Shown here: piece after piece, positions 7,289 to 15,845 of the stretch | Position numbering within the stretch: position 1 is the stretch's first letter | Layout: every line of letters begins with the position of its first letter | Assembly: GCF_946184425.1 (NCBI RefSeq) | Contig: NZ_CAMHFP010000002.1 | Location: 35,354-99,353 of the forward strand | DNA length: 64,000 nt | Direction: 5' to 3' | Origin: an uncultured Methanobrevibacter sp. | GTDB lineage: Archaea > Methanobacteriota > Methanobacteria > Methanobacteriales > Methanobacteriaceae | Position numbers and translations under genes: made by a program | Notes under the pieces: model-generated | Database searches by the model: none | What the model was told of the DNA's origin: nothing | What the model saw: only the letters and a program-made list of their open reading frames with translations

Positions 7289-8725
7289 ATGGATTATCTA
7301 ATTCGAGAAAATAACATTCAAAAGGTTTATCTTACCGAAGATACTTTGGATGTAATGGAAATATTGAAAGAAAATTATGGTTATATTGTTGATTCAATGA
7401 AAATGGAGGAATTTTCCGTTAAGAATCCTACATGCAGTCTATTCAAGGAACTTGTTTATGAAACCAAAGTTGTAGGTTTCTGTTCTTATGACTATTCAAG
7501 GGAATTCATGACTTCTGCCCTGAACAATATTTATGTTTTGCCAAAGTTCAGAGGAAACGGATTATTTTTAGATGAATTAACTAAAACAATGAAAGAGCAG
7601 AACAAGCCCAGCATTATCGAACCTACTCGTTTGGTTGTGGAATTACTGGTTAAATATGGTTTTGCAAAAAAAATTACAGATAATATCGTTGCCAGCTCTT
7701 TTGAATTCATTGTGCCTGGTGAACATGTGCTCTCAAATGTGGAGTATGATTCATCTGAAGAGCTATCCACTCATTTTTATGATTTAAACGCATGTGCAAG
7801 CATTCATTTCCTTGATTTGGATAAATCACATTTTGCATACAGCGCTCCATTGAACTATGACATAATCAATTATGATTGTCTCAACAAAAGAAAACAAATT
7901 GATGATGAGTATTTTGATGAAATTAGATGCCTCTTTACAAATCATCATGAAAAACTTATCAATGCGGTGATTGAGCTTGAAGACAAACTTTCAGTCAAGT
8001 CATATACTCTTGAAGAGGTTATAGGTGATGAGAATAATCTTTCACCATATATTGAATCATTGATAGATGACGCACATGTAACATACACTAATGCATTGGA
8101 AATTAAACAGCAGATTAAAGAGGAATATGAGGCTGGAATGATTTTAAATGAGTCATTGTTAATCAGATTGGCTTATCTATTTGACAAACCGACTGAACCT
8201 ACAATCAAATCTCACAGTGACACATGTCCGTACTGCGGCATGCCGATTGATGACCATGACAAATTCTGCCATTTCTGCGGAATCAACCTGAATTACGACC
8301 CCGATGAAATGTTTGACAGTCTACTGGAAACTATCAAATCTTCTAATGATGATTTCAAGGAGGACATAAGATATGTTTCCTACAAATTCCTGAAGCTTAT
8401 AGATGAGGGGATAGATTTTAATTATGCTGTTTTCACAATTGAAAATACCTATGACATTGACTGGCGGGTCTTGAAAAAGTTTCTTGAAGAAAACAATTAC
8501 TTTGATGGTAAACTTACTGAAAACGGTTTTGAATTCATTTTAAATCATCCTCTGAATTATTATGAGGAGTTTAATATGAGCAATGTAAATTACACTGATT
8601 TTGAAAGATATTTCTATGAACATGATGATTTGAGGGGAATAGATATCTGCCTTAATTATCTCAATCAATTCAAAGATGATGAGGACATTCTGGAGATAAT
8701 ATCTGAAATAAAAAATTACATATAA
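7289..8725 (+). CDS. GNAT-like acetyltransferase fused to zinc ribbon
   Basis: 478 residues from the ATG at 7289; the ORF-track start at 7250 has no supporting signal. Residues about 45-140 look like a GNAT fold: NIYVLPKFRGNGLFLDEL resembles the acetyl-CoA-binding motif (Q/R-x-x-G-x-G) in degenerate form. Near residue 315 is a double zinc knuckle, CPYCGMPIDDHDKFCHFCG. The rest is acidic and helical with no recognised domain. Such zinc-ribbon plus unknown-domain proteins are common in gut methanogens. Stands alone on the plus strand, followed by the DtxR-like site and the methyltransferase pseudogene. Substrate unknown. Confidence 0.7.
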   Translation: MDYLIRENNIQKVYLTEDTLDVMEILKENYGYIVDSMKMEEFSVKNPTCSLFKELVYETKVVGFCSYDYSREFMTSALNNIYVLPKFRGNGLFLDELTKTMKEQNKPSIIEPTRLVVELLVKYGFAKKITDNIVASSFEFIVPGEHVLSNVEYDSSEELSTHFYDLNACASIHFLDLDKSHFAYSAPLNYDIINYDCLNKRKQIDDEYFDEIRCLFTNHHEKLINAVIELEDKLSVKSYTLEEVIGDENNLSPYIESLIDDAHVTYTNALEIKQQIKEEYEAGMILNESLLIRLAYLFDKPTEPTIKSHSDTCPYCGMPIDDHDKFCHFCGINLNYDPDEMFDSLLETIKSSNDDFKEDIRYVSYKFLKLIDEGIDFNYAVFTIENTYDIDWRVLKKFLEENNYFDGKLTENGFEFILNHPLNYYEEFNMSNVNYTDFERYFYEHDDLRGIDICLNYLNQFKDDEDILEIISEIKNYI

Positions 8726-8727
8726 AA

Positions 8728-8743
8728 TTTAGGTACACCAAAA
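8728..8743 (+). promoter_or_regulatory. DtxR-type operator-like site
   Basis: TTTAGGTACACCAAAA lies directly downstream of a TATA-like ACATATAAA (8718-8726) and 33 nt before the ATG of the ICMT-like gene at 8776. The arrangement TATA box then palindrome is the same as at 26654-26680. One arm has a single mismatch to CCTAAA. Would place this gene under metal-dependent repression if functional. Confidence 0.45.
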
Positions 8744-8775
8744 AATTTTAATATTTGAAGAATATATTATATTAC

Positions 8776-9248
8776 ATGGACGATGATCATTTGCCGGTTT
8801 ATGGTGTTGGACCTTATTTGATTATTCCGATGTTAGCAATAACGCTTTTATTCAGTTTTGCAATTAAAATACCTGTATTTAAAGTTGATTATTTGAATGC
8901 ACCATTTTTAATTATTGGGGTAATATTCCTAGTTTTGGGAGTCATATTCTGGATTTTATCTGTAGTCCGATCCAAAATTACCGAAAACATTTTGGAGAGT
9001 AATCTTATTACAACAGGAATCTATGCATATGTCCGACATCCAATATATTCGGCATTTTTATTCGTTTCAACAGGTCGATTTTTATTTCAAATAATTTATA
9101 CTTGTTTATTCTACCGATAATTTTCTGGGCTTTATTATCATTGGTAATTATAAATACGGAAGAGAAATGGTTAATTGAGAAATTTGGTAATGAATATCGT
9201 GAATATTCACAAAGAGTATCAAGATTTATACCATTCTTAAGGATATGA
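8776..9248 (+). pseudogene. Isoprenylcysteine methyltransferase-like (PEMT/ICMT family) gene with frameshift
   Basis: The first frame, from ATG 8776, encodes three membrane segments and the conserved ICMT/PEMT motif GIYAYVRHPIYSAF, then stops at 9120. A second frame, offset by one, continues from about 9078 to the stop at 9246-9248 with the family's C-terminal motif TEEKWLIEKFGNEYREY. Joining the frames around the CGA at 9076-9078 restores a normal ~156-residue protein, so one base is missing or two are extra. Members are membrane methyltransferases acting on prenylated cysteines, lipids or unknown small molecules. The next gene starts 4 nt after the restored stop, which suggests the gene was intact recently. 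Could be a sequencing indel. Confidence 0.75.
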
Positions 9249-9252
9249 TAAT

Positions 9253-9948
9253 ATGGGATTTTTTGACAATATGAGAAAACCAAAAGGAAAATTAGGAAAC
9301 CTTCAATTAAAATCTATGAATAAAGAGCACACTCCCGTTTCCCTGTGGGGTTTGAAACATTTGGATATTCACTCCAATGATGTAATTCTTGATGTTGGAT
9401 GTGGGGGAGGAATAAATATTAATAGAATGGCTGAAAAAGCGAAAAAGGTCTATGGTGTTGACTACAGCATTGAAAGTGTAAAGCTTTTCCGTGAAGTAAA
9501 TAGGGTAAATATTGACAAAGATAAAGTAGAAATTCTTGAAGGTGATGTCCAGAATCTGCCTTTTGAAGACAATCGATTTGATATTGTAACAGCTTTTGAA
9601 ACAGTATATTTTTGGCCTAATATTGTTGAATCATTTAAGGAAGTTAAAAGGGTTCTCAAACCAGGGGGAATATTTTTAATAGGCATGGAATCCAACGGTT
9701 CGGATAATATTATTATGAAATTGTCCGAAAAATTTATTGATATGGCGGTTTATAACGATAAAGAAATCAAGGAGTTCTTAAAATCTGCAGAATATTGTGA
9801 TATTACTGTATATTTAAGAGATGGAAAGAATAAAAAGGAAATAATTAAAAAAATGGATGGAAGCATCACAAAAATAGATGATGATTACAATAATTTATCA
9901 ATTTCAGATAAATTCGTTGAATGGATGACAATTGTGGCTCAAAAATAA
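9253..9948 (+). CDS. Class I SAM-dependent methyltransferase
   Basis: 231 residues. Motif I VILDVGCGGGININ (near residue 40) binds SAM; the acidic residue of motif II is in VYGVDYS, and motif post-I NLPFEDNRFDIVTAFE with RVLKPGGIFLI completes a methyltransf_11 type fold. Substrate unknown; the short, soluble form resembles UbiE-like small-molecule methyltransferases. It begins 4 nt after the restored end of the ICMT-like gene, so the two methyltransferases are probably an operon under the DtxR-like site at 8728. Confidence 0.85.
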   Translation: MGFFDNMRKPKGKLGNLQLKSMNKEHTPVSLWGLKHLDIHSNDVILDVGCGGGININRMAEKAKKVYGVDYSIESVKLFREVNRVNIDKDKVEILEGDVQNLPFEDNRFDIVTAFETVYFWPNIVESFKEVKRVLKPGGIFLIGMESNGSDNIIMKLSEKFIDMAVYNDKEIKEFLKSAEYCDITVYLRDGKNKKEIIKKMDGSITKIDDDYNNLSISDKFVEWMTIVAQK

Positions 9949-10653
9949 TCATCCATCACAAATATCCTTGTATGTGCAGAATTTGCATAGAAATTGTCTG
10001 TGGGCTGGAAAAATGCCCTTATTTATTTTGGCTCTGACTTTATGAAGTGTATCAACAGCTTCATCAATTTCAGTCTGATTCAGATATTTTCGTTTGTTGT
10101 CTTCATTGCATACATCTAATAATCTTAATTTACCGTTTTTTGTAAAAAAGACTCCAACACTTGACACTTCACGATTATAAACGTTTTCAACCAATAGTTT
10201 ATAATAGCATAATTCAAGGCGGTATTTTGAAAATGAACTTGATTTGCTTGTTTTATAATCAATCACGACTAAATCTCCATTTTCATCCTCCAGTATTATG
10301 TCGCATATTCCAGAAAATCTGTTTTTCTCATCAAGTAAATATTCCTCATTTGAGAATAGTTTATAGTTTTCCTCAACAAAAACTTCATCAAAAAATGATC
10401 CTAGATTGTCTATGTGTGAAGTCAGGTCATATCCTATGTCCAAATCATATGCTATCTTCAAAAGTTCATTTGTAGTGTCAACGTCCTCAATGTTGTCCCC
10501 AAACTTTTCTGTAAACTTTTCAGCAATCAAATGGACATAGCTTCCAAGAGCCATATACTTGTTTTGTGGAACTTCAATTTCATCGATATACTGAAATTTG
10601 AATTCCAGTGGACACTTGAGATAGGAATTAACCTTTGATTTTGATAATTTCAT
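9949..10653 (-). CDS. PD-(D/E)XK nuclease with Cas4/AddB-type iron-sulfur cysteines
   Basis: 234 residues. Starts with the RecB/Cas4-like segment YLKCPLEFKFQY. A His follows in GSYVH near residue 41, D118 is in GICDII, and D132-x-K134 is in VVIDYKTSK, together forming the PD-(D/E)XK active site. One N-terminal Cys (14) and three C-terminal Cys in CKFCTYKDIC (223, 226, 232) match the Fe-S pattern of AddB and Cas4. No helicase domain and no cas gene nearby, so this is a stand-alone nuclease of the PDDEXK_1 type. Likely role is DNA end processing or repair; target unknown. Convergent with the methyltransferase gene, no gap between their ends. Confidence 0.85.
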   Translation of the reverse strand: MKLSKSKVNSYLKCPLEFKFQYIDEIEVPQNKYMALGSYVHLIAEKFTEKFGDNIEDVDTTNELLKIAYDLDIGYDLTSHIDNLGSFFDEVFVEENYKLFSNEEYLLDEKNRFSGICDIILEDENGDLVVIDYKTSKSSSFSKYRLELCYYKLLVENVYNREVSSVGVFFTKNGKLRLLDVCNEDNKRKYLNQTEIDEAVDTLHKVRAKINKGIFPAHRQFLCKFCTYKDICDG

Positions 10654-10709
10654 GATATAATCTCTTAAAAAATAGATTTTGAGGATTGTTAAACCCTCGA
10701 ATTAAAATT

Positions 10710-11255
10710 TTACCATCTGCTAATTTTGCCGTCACTTGAAGATGCACTCATTGTATCAATAATGTTTTTACATGTGTTTATGAAGCTTTCACTGTTTTCA
10801 TAAGTAATGTTGTCTCCACTAATTTTGAAATTTTGGCCGTCTTTAGCAAAGTAGATATCTGTATTATAACTGGATTCACTTTCTTGATATAGGAAGTATG
10901 CAGGAACACCGTTTTGGTCAATTTTCTGATTTGAAGTGTAGGAACCCTGACTGATTAAACTGTTGGCTGTATCAGAAACATTTTGTGAACTGTCAAGCTG
11001 TTCGACTAAAATAGTCATGTTACTGTTGCTGTTAACCAGATTAACCGCAGTATTATTTATTTTAGATTCTTTAAAATTAGATATTTTAGCAAAATTACCT
11101 GCACCGACAGTAATTCCATCACCATTGTTGTCATTTGTATTATTAGTGGTATTGTCGTTTGTATTAAGAATATTTAAACCGTTTGCAGCCACATTAATGC
11201 CCACATAAATAACTATTAAAATGATAAGTAAGGCATAAAGTTTTTTCATTTCCAT
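10710..11255 (-). CDS. Membrane-anchored or secreted protein, unknown function
   Basis: 181 residues. ATG at 11255 has GGTGA 5 nt upstream. An N-terminal hydrophobic segment (LYALLIILIVIYVGINVAA) follows two lysines, then an Asn/Thr/Asp-rich linker typical of extracellular spacers, then a domain of about 120 residues with a repeated pattern (NSNMTILVEQLD, SYNTDIYFAKDG). Probably anchored outside the membrane, facing the cell wall. The globular part resembles the small PsbP-like/DUF families of gut methanogens, where a stress or stability score-like fold is common, but I do not recognise a named family. Confidence 0.6.
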   Translation of the reverse strand: MEMKKLYALLIILIVIYVGINVAANGLNILNTNDNTTNNTNDNNGDGITVGAGNFAKISNFKESKINNTAVNLVNSNSNMTILVEQLDSSQNVSDTANSLISQGSYTSNQKIDQNGVPAYFLYQESESSYNTDIYFAKDGQNFKISGDNITYENSESFINTCKNIIDTMSASSSDGKISRW

Positions 11256-11353
11256 ATCTTCACCTTTATAATACTTATGAATTTTAACTTATATAAAATT
11301 AATTTAAGGATTTTTAAATAATATTTATATATATATTTTTCAATAAAATATAA

Positions 11354-11383
11354 TTATTAATTTCTTATTTTGAAAATTAATAA
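11354..11383. promoter_or_regulatory. 10-bp inverted repeat in flavoprotein leader
   Basis: TTATTAATTT (11354-11363) and AAATTAATAA (11374-11383) are perfectly complementary with a 10-bp spacer, just upstream of the ribosome binding site of the gene at 11401 and downstream of an AT-rich promoter. In such AT-rich DNA it may be chance; a repressor site is possible. Confidence 0.3.
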
Positions 11384-11400
11384 CAATCGGAGATAAAAAA

Positions 11401-11943
11401 ATGAAAATTGTAGCACTTCAAGCTAGTCCACGTAAAGGTGGAAACTGTGACGTATTGATGGATGAAATGATAAAAGGAATTGAGGAAAACGGTGGAGAAG
11501 TAGTCAAATATTACTTGGAAAAGGAAGAAATTGCACCATGTAAAGCATGCATGTACTGTGCTGAAAACCCTGAATGTGTGCGTGCAGATGACGGTAACAA
11601 AATATTGGATGAATTAGTTGCTGCTGATGGTGTAATATTTGCAACTCCAATCTATTATGGACAAATGACTGCTCAAGGAAAATTGATTATTGACCGTTTC
11701 TACAGTATTGGCCAAAACCCAGATAAAAGCCTATCCGGTAAGGCAGCATTAATCTTTACTGAAAACCAACCTGAAGGAACCTATAAAGAATATATTGAAC
11801 TTACCAAATTCTCACCATTCACATTCATGGGCTATGATGTAATAGGTCATGTGGATGCGGGTAGTGCGGGTCCTGCAGGAATCGTTGCTGAAGAGCAAGA
11901 AGACAAATTGAAAGAAGCTTACGAATTAGGTTTAAAATTCTAA
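11401..11943 (+). CDS. Iron-sulfur flavoprotein / NADPH-dependent FMN reductase family
   Basis: 180 residues with GGAG upstream. The flavodoxin-like N-terminus VALQASPRKGGNCDVLMDEM is the FMN phosphate-binding loop. The compact motif CKACMYCAENPECV near residue 47 is the cysteine cluster of archaeal iron-sulfur flavoproteins (Isf), which carry one [4Fe-4S]. FATPIYYGQM is the second FMN loop. Isf proteins of methanogens reduce O2 and H2O2 to water with electrons from ferredoxin, so an oxygen-defence role is likely. Monocistronic, with its own promoter. Confidence 0.88.
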   Translation: MKIVALQASPRKGGNCDVLMDEMIKGIEENGGEVVKYYLEKEEIAPCKACMYCAENPECVRADDGNKILDELVAADGVIFATPIYYGQMTAQGKLIIDRFYSIGQNPDKSLSGKAALIFTENQPEGTYKEYIELTKFSPFTFMGYDVIGHVDAGSAGPAGIVAEEQEDKLKEAYELGLKF

Positions 11944-11973
11944 ACCTACATTATTTTTTTTAACAAATTTTAC

Positions 11974-11990
11974 TGTTGTAAACCGCAACA
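11974..11990. promoter_or_regulatory. Inverted repeat next to TATA box
   Basis: TGTTG-N7-CAACA (11974-11990) directly abuts the TATA element TTTATATATT at 11991-12000, upstream of the alpha/beta hydrolase gene. The position at the BRE/TATA boundary is where archaeal repressors and activators commonly bind. The G/C content stands out from the AT-rich surroundings. Confidence 0.4.
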
Positions 11991-12030
11991 TTTATATATT
12001 TTACATTTTAATTTATATTCAGTGATAAAT

Positions 12031-13005
12031 ATGGAATGTGAAAAACTAGTTTTAACTAATGACTGGGATAAGGTATTTCCAAAATCAGACAAAGTAAATC
12101 ATGAAAAAGTAACTTTCATAAATCGTTATGGAATAACATTAGCAGCAGATTTATACAAACCCTTGGATTTTGATGGTAAATTGCCTGCAATTGCAATATG
12201 TGGTCCGTTTGGCGCAGTTAAAGAACAGTCTTCCGGTTTGTATGCTCAAAAATTAGCTGAAATGGGATTTTTAACAATAGCTTTTGACCCTTCATTTACA
12301 GGCGAAAGTGGCGGACAGCCACGTTTCATGGCATCACCGGATATTAACACTGAAGATTTTCAGGCTGCTGTTGACTTTCTGGTAACAAATGATGAAGTTG
12401 ATGCAGATAGAATTGGAATCCTTGGAATATGTGGATGGGGAGGCATGGCTTTAAATGCCGCCAGTTTGGATACTCGTATAAAAGCAACTGTAACTTCTAC
12501 AATGTATAATATGACTCGTATCAATGCAAAAGGATACTTTGATGAAGCAGACAGCCCTGATGCAAGATATGAAATGAAAGTTGCTCTTAACAACCAAAGA
12601 ACTGAAGACTACAAAAATGGAAAATATGCAATGGGTGGAGGAGTAGTCGATCCACTTCCGGATGATGCACCTTTCTTTGTAAAAGACTATTATGATTACT
12701 ACAAAACTGAAAGAGGGTATCATAAACGTTCACTTAACTCCAACGATGGTTGGACAGCTATTGGAACAATGTCATTCATATCCCAGCCAATTATAGCATA
12801 TTCAGATGAAATCCGTTCTGCAGTTCTGATAATACATGGTGACAAGGCTCATTCATGTTATTTCTCAAAGGATGAATTTGAAAAATTGAACGGAGACAAT
12901 AAGGAATTAATGATAATTCCTGATGCAGTTCACACAGACCTGTATGATGATTTGGATATAATTCCATTTGAAAAAATTGCAGATTTCTTCAATGAAAATC
13001 TGTAA
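12031..13005 (+). CDS. Alpha/beta hydrolase with cysteine nucleophile
   Basis: 324 residues; ATG 12031 chosen over GTG 12022 because GTGAT sits 5 nt before it. The nucleophile elbow is GILGICGWGGMAL near residue 137, with Cys in place of Ser, as in dienelactone hydrolase and YcjY-like families. FDPSFTGESGGQPR is the family's conserved strand and oxyanion region; the acid is probably in VLIIHGDKAHS and the His in PDAVHTDLYDD. A cytosolic hydrolase of unknown substrate. Probably controlled by the inverted repeat at 11974-11990. Followed by T-rich sequence that could terminate transcription. Confidence 0.8.
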   Translation: MECEKLVLTNDWDKVFPKSDKVNHEKVTFINRYGITLAADLYKPLDFDGKLPAIAICGPFGAVKEQSSGLYAQKLAEMGFLTIAFDPSFTGESGGQPRFMASPDINTEDFQAAVDFLVTNDEVDADRIGILGICGWGGMALNAASLDTRIKATVTSTMYNMTRINAKGYFDEADSPDARYEMKVALNNQRTEDYKNGKYAMGGGVVDPLPDDAPFFVKDYYDYYKTERGYHKRSLNSNDGWTAIGTMSFISQPIIAYSDEIRSAVLIIHGDKAHSCYFSKDEFEKLNGDNKELMIIPDAVHTDLYDDLDIIPFEKIADFFNENL

Positions 13006-13199
13006 TTTGTATCTATTTGAATTTTTTTAAAATATTTTCAACTATTTTTTTTTAATTTTATCTGACTTTTTTTTTTGACATATTGTGAAAATTTCATAGG
13101 ATTAACTTAAGTTTGATACTAAATATTATAAATCAGTAAATGTAAAATATATTTTATTTGACTGTTATTTTAATTTGAATATTTAAAGGAGATAATTTT

Positions 13200-13415
13200 A
13201 TGTCTTTTCGTGTAGAAAAAAATTGTATCTGCTGCGGTGATTGTGCAAGCATGTGATTTGAATTTAATAACAGTTTATGATGACCATATTGAAATGGATA
13301 TTGAAAAGTGCCAGCATTGTTCAAAATGTGTTTCTGCATGCAAGAATAATGCATTTACAAAAACCGTCATATTAAAGCATTTTTTATACTTGTTCAAACG
13401 TAAAAGTGGATTATG
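13200..13415 (+). pseudogene. 4Fe-4S ferredoxin with frameshift
   Basis: Good ribosome binding site (AAAGGAGATAA) precedes ATG 13200. The first frame gives MSFRVEKNCICCGDCASM and stops at 13254-13256. Reading one base later continues as CDLNLITVYDDHIEMDIEKC, then CSKCVSACKNN and a short basic tail, ending at TGA 13413-13415. The join reconstructs two CxxCxxCxxxC clusters of a dicluster ferredoxin of about 71 residues. The frame slip lies exactly at the fourth Cys of cluster 1. The gene is absent from the ORF track for this reason. Recent inactivation or an assembly indel are both possible. Confidence 0.7.
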
Positions 13416-13611
13416 ACTTTCTTAGTTCTCACATCAATAATGAGTGTTATTTTAATATAAATCACTTTTTGTATAATGCATCAAGCTTTAAAATTTCATC
13501 ATGTTTTTTATATAATTTTTTACAAATTAATTATTAATGATATGTGTTGCTTCTCAAATTCGATGAAGTTCTAACACTTCGAACTAGTTATCATATAAGG
13601 GAGTAATTGAC

Positions 13612-13848
13612 ATGGGTTTAGGGTCATTTTTCAAAAGAAACAAAAAACAAAAGGAAGAGATAGAAGAGGAATCACACATTGACATCAACATTGATGAGTG
13701 TGATGGCTGTGAAAAATGCATTATTGCCTGTCCCAACAATGTTTTGGTATTGGTGGATGAGAAGTCCTCTGTAAACAATTCATTTGGATGCAAACGATGT
13801 AAGGTATGCATGGCAATCTGTCCGAATGAATGTATAAATGTAAACTGA
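13612..13848 (+). CDS. Dicluster 4Fe-4S ferredoxin
   Basis: 78 residues, GGGAG upstream. After a basic N-terminal helix (FFKRNKKQKEE) two [4Fe-4S] motifs are visible: CDGCEKCIIACP and CKRCKVCMAICP. Between them are 26 residues, more than in clostridial ferredoxins. The N-terminal charged extension is unusual for a free ferredoxin and could mediate docking. Electron carrier for cytosolic redox enzymes; partner unknown. It is the intact counterpart of the interrupted ferredoxin 200 bp upstream. Confidence 0.88.
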   Translation: MGLGSFFKRNKKQKEEIEEESHIDINIDECDGCEKCIIACPNNVLVLVDEKSSVNNSFGCKRCKVCMAICPNECINVN

Positions 13849-13908
13849 AAAAAATTTATTATATGAATTTTACAAATATTAATTAAGAGTTACTGGAAAC
13901 GTGTTATT

Positions 13909-14328
13909 ATGAATGATTTATGGGGATTAACAGTGCGCGGAATATGTGAAGTGAACGGTAAAATTCTGCTTTTAAAGGTAAGGTCCAAATCTAGCCATGA
14001 TGCAAACAGATGGGAAATTCCCGGAGGCAAAGTAAAGAAATGTGAATTTTTTGACGATGCTCTCAGAAGGGAATTTTTGGAGGAAACCGGACTTACTATA
14101 ACTATAGAATCCCTTTATAATGTTATTCAAAATAATTATACAGCCTGTAAAACCAAAGAAGAGGTCAAATCAATACAGTTAATAATGAAAGTAACATCAG
14201 ATAGTGATGAGGTTACAATAAGTGAAGAGCATGATGGCTTTAAATGGTTTACCCGCGATGAAGTTGATCAGTTGATTGAAAAAGATTTGCTTACAAGAGC
14301 TGCAATGAATTCATTTAAAAGGAATTAG
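13909..14328 (+). CDS. Nudix hydrolase (MutT-like)
   Basis: 139 residues. The Nudix box is complete: G-x5-E-x7-REFLEETGL starting at GGKVKKCEFF near residue 44. Such short Nudix proteins hydrolyse nucleoside diphosphate-X compounds, for example oxidised dNTPs. The following acyltransferase gene starts 9 nt after its stop, so the two share a transcript, although a functional link is not obvious. Confidence 0.88.
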   Translation: MNDLWGLTVRGICEVNGKILLLKVRSKSSHDANRWEIPGGKVKKCEFFDDALRREFLEETGLTITIESLYNVIQNNYTACKTKEEVKSIQLIMKVTSDSDEVTISEEHDGFKWFTRDEVDQLIEKDLLTRAAMNSFKRN

Positions 14329-14337
14329 TCAGGTAAT

Positions 14338-15414
14338 ATGCATAACACCAAAAGAATTTTTTATTATGATGTGCTTAGGGCATTTGCAATAATTGGAATA
14401 GTGTTCTGTCATGTTTCTACTATATTCGTTTTGACAAGTATCAATACTCCAAATTTATATATCTCCACTTTTTATAACTGTTTTAGAGATATTTCAATAC
14501 CTGTCTTTGTAATGCTTAGTGGAATTTTGCTTTTAAACAGAAAGGATTCATTCAAAAATTTTTTTCAAAAGAGACTGTCACGTATTTTAATTCCGTTTAT
14601 TTTTTGGGCAATAGTTTATGCAATATATGATTTTATTTATGTGGGTCATGTATTTGACTGGAACGTGTTATTTAACATTTTCATTGCAAAACCCGGAACG
14701 TTAGGAGTTACATTTTGGTATATCTGGATGATTATTGTGATTTATATTGCAATATTTATCATTAATCAGATAATTGCATATGGCAATAAAAGAATGGACG
14801 GTTTCGCTAGCAAATTCATTAATATTCTTACTGCATTTGCTATTTTATTCATTATTTTAGATTATTTTGATGTATTTCATCTGTTTTACCGATCAATGTT
14901 GTTTTATTATTTTTCATTTTTGTCATATGTCATAATAGGATATTTTATGGCAAACAATGATTTCATTGGAAAAAGGATTTCTGCAAAAAAGATGGTTTTA
15001 ATCACTTCCATGATTGTCTTTTTTGGTTATATCTTCTATATAGTGGGTTATGTTGTCCCAACAACCAATATCAACAGTCATTTCACATATTTTGGATATT
15101 TTAATCCATTGATTGTTATTATTTCAGTCAATGCATTTTTATTTGCCAAATATCTGTCAAAAACTGATTTTTTAAAAAATATTGAAGATACTCAAATTGG
15201 TAATGTGCTTAGTTTGGTGAGCAGATATAGTTTTGGAATTTATTTGGCTCATTTCATTATATTAAAAAGAGTAATTGCCCGTTTGTTTTTCATTTCTCAA
15301 AACTTGGCTATAGCTATTCCGGTTTATGTAATTATTACAATAGTTTTGTGCATTGTAATCTTATGGATTTTAGGCAAAATTCCATATGTTAATAAGGTGT
15401 CTGGAATAAATTAA
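14338..15414 (+). CDS. Acyltransferase family 3 membrane protein
   Basis: 358 residues with about ten membrane segments. The family start motif is RIFYYDVLRAFAIIGIVFCH with the Arg and His thought to be catalytic, followed by ISIPVFVMLSG and KRLSRILIPFIFW. Transfers acetyl or succinyl groups onto surface glycans in characterised members (OafA/WecH type). Substrate here unknown; likely a wall or membrane glycoconjugate. A second member is at 54896. Codes directly after the Nudix gene. Confidence 0.87.
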   Translation: MHNTKRIFYYDVLRAFAIIGIVFCHVSTIFVLTSINTPNLYISTFYNCFRDISIPVFVMLSGILLLNRKDSFKNFFQKRLSRILIPFIFWAIVYAIYDFIYVGHVFDWNVLFNIFIAKPGTLGVTFWYIWMIIVIYIAIFIINQIIAYGNKRMDGFASKFINILTAFAILFIILDYFDVFHLFYRSMLFYYFSFLSYVIIGYFMANNDFIGKRISAKKMVLITSMIVFFGYIFYIVGYVVPTTNINSHFTYFGYFNPLIVIISVNAFLFAKYLSKTDFLKNIEDTQIGNVLSLVSRYSFGIYLAHFIILKRVIARLFFISQNLAIAIPVYVIITIVLCIVILWILGKIPYVNKVSGIN

Positions 15415-15439
15415 AAAAAATAATGGATTATAGGTTTAA

Positions 15440-15724
15440 TTATTCAGCACCTATAATTTGGATATCACTTTCTTTAACGAAATCCTTAGTTTCTAAACGA
15501 AAAGTTTTGAAGTGGCTTGATACCATATGTTCTCTCAAATAATCGAAATTTTCCCATTTTTCAATAAATGTTATTGAGTTATCAGTTGTGGATTTTAGTA
15601 ATTGATATTCGAGGTTACCATCTTCCTCAAGTGATTTTTCTATTAACTCTTGTGAAATTTCTAATACACTTTCTTGACAGCCATCTTTTGGATATAATCT
15701 GGCTAGAACTACAATGAACTCCAT
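15440..15724 (-). CDS. Antibiotic biosynthesis monooxygenase (ABM) domain protein
   Basis: 94 residues from ATG 15724; the GTG at 15736 in the track lacks support. MEFIVVLARLYPKDG and FIEKWENFDYLREHM, then HFKTF, are the typical ABM-fold (ferredoxin-like dimer) strands. ABM proteins such as YgiN are quinol monooxygenases or small-molecule oxygenases/reductants with no cofactor. In a methanogen this may serve quinone-like or oxygen detoxification. Convergent with the acyltransferase gene. Confidence 0.8.
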   Translation of the reverse strand: MEFIVVLARLYPKDGCQESVLEISQELIEKSLEEDGNLEYQLLKSTTDNSITFIEKWENFDYLREHMVSSHFKTFRLETKDFVKESDIQIIGAE

Positions 15725-15845
15725 AAATACTCTCACGATGTCGATAAAAATAGTTTTATTTTAATGATATATAAATTATTTTGAAAAGATTTTTTCATGA
15801 AACTATTTTTATACTTGAATGAAATAATATTATTATAGGTGAATT

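Noticed and set aside
9060-9120. Programmed frameshift in the ICMT-like gene
   Set aside because: No slippery heptamer with downstream structure is apparent; other genes in the window also show simple breaks.
9949-10653. Possible cas4 of a CRISPR locus
   Set aside because: No cas1, cas2 or repeat array in the window; the domain composition fits stand-alone PDDEXK_1 nucleases equally well.
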